In this document: positions 8,567-9,763 of the stretch, piece after piece | Layout: every line of letters starts with the position of its first letter | Position numbering within the stretch: the stretch's first letter is position 1 | DNA from: Myxococcales bacterium | GTDB taxonomy: Bacteria; Myxococcota; Myxococcia; Myxococcales; Anaeromyxobacteraceae | NCBI GenBank assembly: GCA_021848865.1 | Contig: JAJZTO010000076.1 | Location: forward strand, 1 to 9,763 | Reading direction: 5' to 3' | DNA: 9,763 nucleotides | Position numbers and translations under genes: made by a program | Notes under the pieces: model-generated | Database searches by the model: none | Told to the model about the DNA's origin: nothing | What the model saw: only the letters and a program-made list of their open reading frames with translations

Positions 8567-8586
8567 CCCGGCGCCGCGGCGCCGGG
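8567..8586. repeat. Perfect 20-bp GC palindrome between clpP and clpX
   Basis: A perfect self-complementary sequence whose half-site is CCCGGCGCCG, with no central spacer. It begins at the base next to the clpX ATG (8564-8566) and ends 13 bp from the clpP stop (8600-8602). In RNA it can form a very stable stem that would mask the ATG. It could act as an attenuator, a processing or stability element, or a protein-binding site. Confidence 0.6.
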
Positions 8587-8599
8587 TCCCAACCCCATC

Positions 8600-9217
8600 T
8601 TAAGGCTTCTTCTCCCCCGCCGCACTCCGGTGGCGGTGGACGATGACCTCGTCGATGAGCCCGTACTCCTTGGCCTCGGCCGGGCCCATGAAGAAGTCGC
8701 GGTCGGTGTCCTTCTCGATCCGCTCCAGCGGCTGCCGGGTGTGGCCGGCCATGATCTCGTTCAGCCGGGCCTTGAGCCGCAGGATCTCCCGGGCCTGGAT
8801 GTCGATGTCGGTGGCCTGGCCGGAGAAGCCGCCCATGGGCTGGTGGATCATGATGCGGGCGTTGGGCACCGCGAAGCGCTTGCCCGGCGCCCCGCCCGCC
8901 AGCAGGAAGGCGCCCATGCTGGCCGCCTGGCCCAGGCAGATGGTGGAGACCTGCGGCTTCACGTACTGCATGGTGTCGTAGATGGCCAGGCCGGAGGTCA
9001 CCGAGCCGCCCGGGCTGTTGACGTACAGCATGATGTCCTTGTCCGGGTCCTCCGACTCGAGGAAGAGGAGCTGGGCGATGACCACGTTGGCGACGTCGTC
9101 GTCCACCGGCGTCCCCAGGAAGACGATCCGGTCCTTCAGGAGGCGGGAGTAGATGTCGTAGCTGCGCTCGCCCCGGTGGGTCTGCTCGACCACGAAGGGC
9201 ATCGGGATGTAGGGCAT
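8600..9217 (-). CDS. clpP: ClpP, proteolytic subunit of ClpXP
   Basis: 205 residues, typical length. ClpP forms a double heptameric barrel that cleaves polypeptides delivered by ClpX. The serine-protease triad is complete: S100 in GQAASMGAFL, H125 in RIMIHQP and D174 in TDRDFF, with the same spacing as E. coli S111/H136/D185. The oxyanion-loop signature SPGGSVTSG (68-76) and the handle motif GGFSGQATDI (129-138) are present. The N-terminus MPYIPMPFVVEQT gives a short pro-region followed by the usual RGERSYDIYSRLL. The ATG at 9217 has a good GAGGAGGAG ribosome site (plus-strand 9220-9228). It starts 23 bp after the tig stop and precedes clpX, the conserved tig-clpP-clpX order. The C-terminal HRHRSAAGEKKP is charged and probably disordered. 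Confidence 0.98.
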   Translation of the reverse strand: MPYIPMPFVVEQTHRGERSYDIYSRLLKDRIVFLGTPVDDDVANVVIAQLLFLESEDPDKDIMLYVNSPGGSVTSGLAIYDTMQYVKPQVSTICLGQAASMGAFLLAGGAPGKRFAVPNARIMIHQPMGGFSGQATDIDIQAREILRLKARLNEIMAGHTRQPLERIEKDTDRDFFMGPAEAKEYGLIDEVIVHRHRSAAGEKKP

Positions 9218-9219
9218 CG

Positions 9220-9228
9220 CTCCTCCTC
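9220..9228 (-). promoter_or_regulatory. Ribosome binding site of clpP
   Basis: GAGGAGGAG on the minus strand, directly before the clpP ATG at 9217, with a 5-nt spacing from the upstream GAGGAG core. It lies in the 23-bp tig-clpP gap, which has no room for a separate promoter. Confidence 0.7.
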
Positions 9229-9240
9229 GACCGCCCCGGC

Positions 9241-9763
9241 TCAGGCCGGGGCGTCCGCGATCTTCGCGTGGGCGGCCAGGAACGCAAGGACCTGGTCCTC
9301 CCGGACCCGGTTCTCTAGCGCGGCGCGGGACTCGGCGCCGCGGAGCTGCGGCCGGATCTTCTCGGCCGGGACCCCGTTCTCCTCGGCGATCCGGGTGATC
9401 TCCGCCTCCAGGTCGGCCTCGCCCGGGGCGATCTTCTCGGCCTCGGCCACCGCCTCGAGCAGCAGCGCGCCGCGGACCTGGAGGAGGGCCTGCTCGCGCA
9501 GGTCGCCCCGCAGCCGCGCCAGGTCCAGGTCCATCTCCCGCATGTCCATCCCCTGCCGGCGGAAGCGCTGGGCGGCCCCCTCCAGCATCGAGTCGATGGC
9601 CCGCTCCACCAGCGCCGGCGGGACCTCGAAGTCGTTCCGGGCCAGCGCCGCCTTCACCAGGCCGTCGTTCAGCTCCGACCGCTCGCGCTGCTTCTCCCGG
9701 GCCTCGATCTTGCCGCGCAGGTCGGCCTGGAGCTGCTCCAGGCTCTCCACCCCGGGCACCCCC
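9241..9763 (-). CDS. tig: Trigger factor, C-terminal part (partial)
   Basis: The frame is open to the window edge, so only the last 173 or so residues are seen; trigger factor is usually about 430. It is a ribosome-associated chaperone and peptidyl-prolyl isomerase acting on nascent chains. The visible part is the helical C-terminal chaperone domain: ESLEQLQADLRGKIEARE, then ELNDGLVKAALARNDFEVPPALVERAI, the family's typical helix followed by the VP-x-x-LVE turn, and two further amphipathic helices rich in Glu and Arg. No ribosome-binding or FKBP-type domain can be seen because these lie upstream. The assignment rests on this domain plus the adjacent clpP-clpX. A GTG at 9759-9757 is an internal valine, not a start. 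The stop is TGA at 9243-9241. Confidence 0.93.
   Translation of the reverse strand, partial: GVPGVESLEQLQADLRGKIEAREKQRERSELNDGLVKAALARNDFEVPPALVERAIDSMLEGAAQRFRRQGMDMREMDLDLARLRGDLREQALLQVRGALLLEAVAEAEKIAPGEADLEAEITRIAEENGVPAEKIRPQLRGAESRAALENRVREDQVLAFLAAHAKIADAPA

Noticed and set aside
7257..9287. Upstream extension of the lon frame through clpX and clpP to a 1492-residue fusion
   Set aside because: The added part is an out-of-frame reading of clpX and clpP, rich in Arg/Gly/Pro/His. The lon ATG at 7256 has a good ribosome site and begins at the normal N-terminal domain.

Overview
The window is a very GC-rich (by eye above 70 %), densely packed bacterial chromosomal segment. It most resembles Myxococcota, and Anaeromyxobacter in particular. 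The grounds are the extreme GC bias, long spurious open frames on both strands, a sensor-like protein whose C-terminal block resembles the myxobacterial MXAN_5187 family, an XRE-shikimate-kinase fusion of the BzdR/BoxR type, and a tig-clpP-clpX-lon proteostasis cluster. The lineage is inferred from protein resemblance only; no rRNA or tRNA gene is present.

Layout, left to right. (1) 1-113, plus strand: the last 36 codons of a sensor histidine kinase. (2) 138-1763, minus: a two-TM, HAMP-like, proline-rich membrane protein of unknown function, convergent with the kinase. (3) 1900-2697, plus: an XRE DNA-binding domain fused to a shikimate-kinase-like domain, divergent from (2) across a 136-bp spacer that holds two back-to-back promoter candidates. 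(4) 3929-2710, minus: a two-gene operon of a 72-residue ribbon-helix-helix protein and nadA (quinolinate synthase), with a 4-bp ATGA overlap. (5) 4036-4806, plus: a class I methyltransferase related to RsmJ/YpiP. (6) 9763-4809, minus: tig (partial), clpP, clpX and lon, with gaps of 23, 33 and 47 bp, running into (5) tail to tail with only 2 bp between stop codons.

How the genes work together. Block 6 is a coherent protein quality-control operon: trigger factor folds nascent chains, ClpXP unfolds and degrades tagged substrates, and Lon removes misfolded and regulatory proteins. Block 4 pairs the first committed Fe-S enzyme of NAD synthesis from aspartate with a small putative DNA-binding protein, which makes a local NAD regulator plausible. 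Block 3 is a candidate metabolite-sensing repressor whose kinase active-site residues all appear present; no aromatic-degradation genes are in view. Blocks 1 and 2 suggest signal transduction.

Most worth a second look: the RHH-nadA pair, the XRE-kinase fusion with its own upstream TGCAGNAT repeats, the paired leaderless-looking promoters at 1764-1899, the hairpin that contains both stop codons at 2692-2715, and the 20-bp perfect palindrome abutting the clpX ATG. I found no mobile element, CRISPR array, phage gene or tRNA. Much of the window is ordinary housekeeping sequence.
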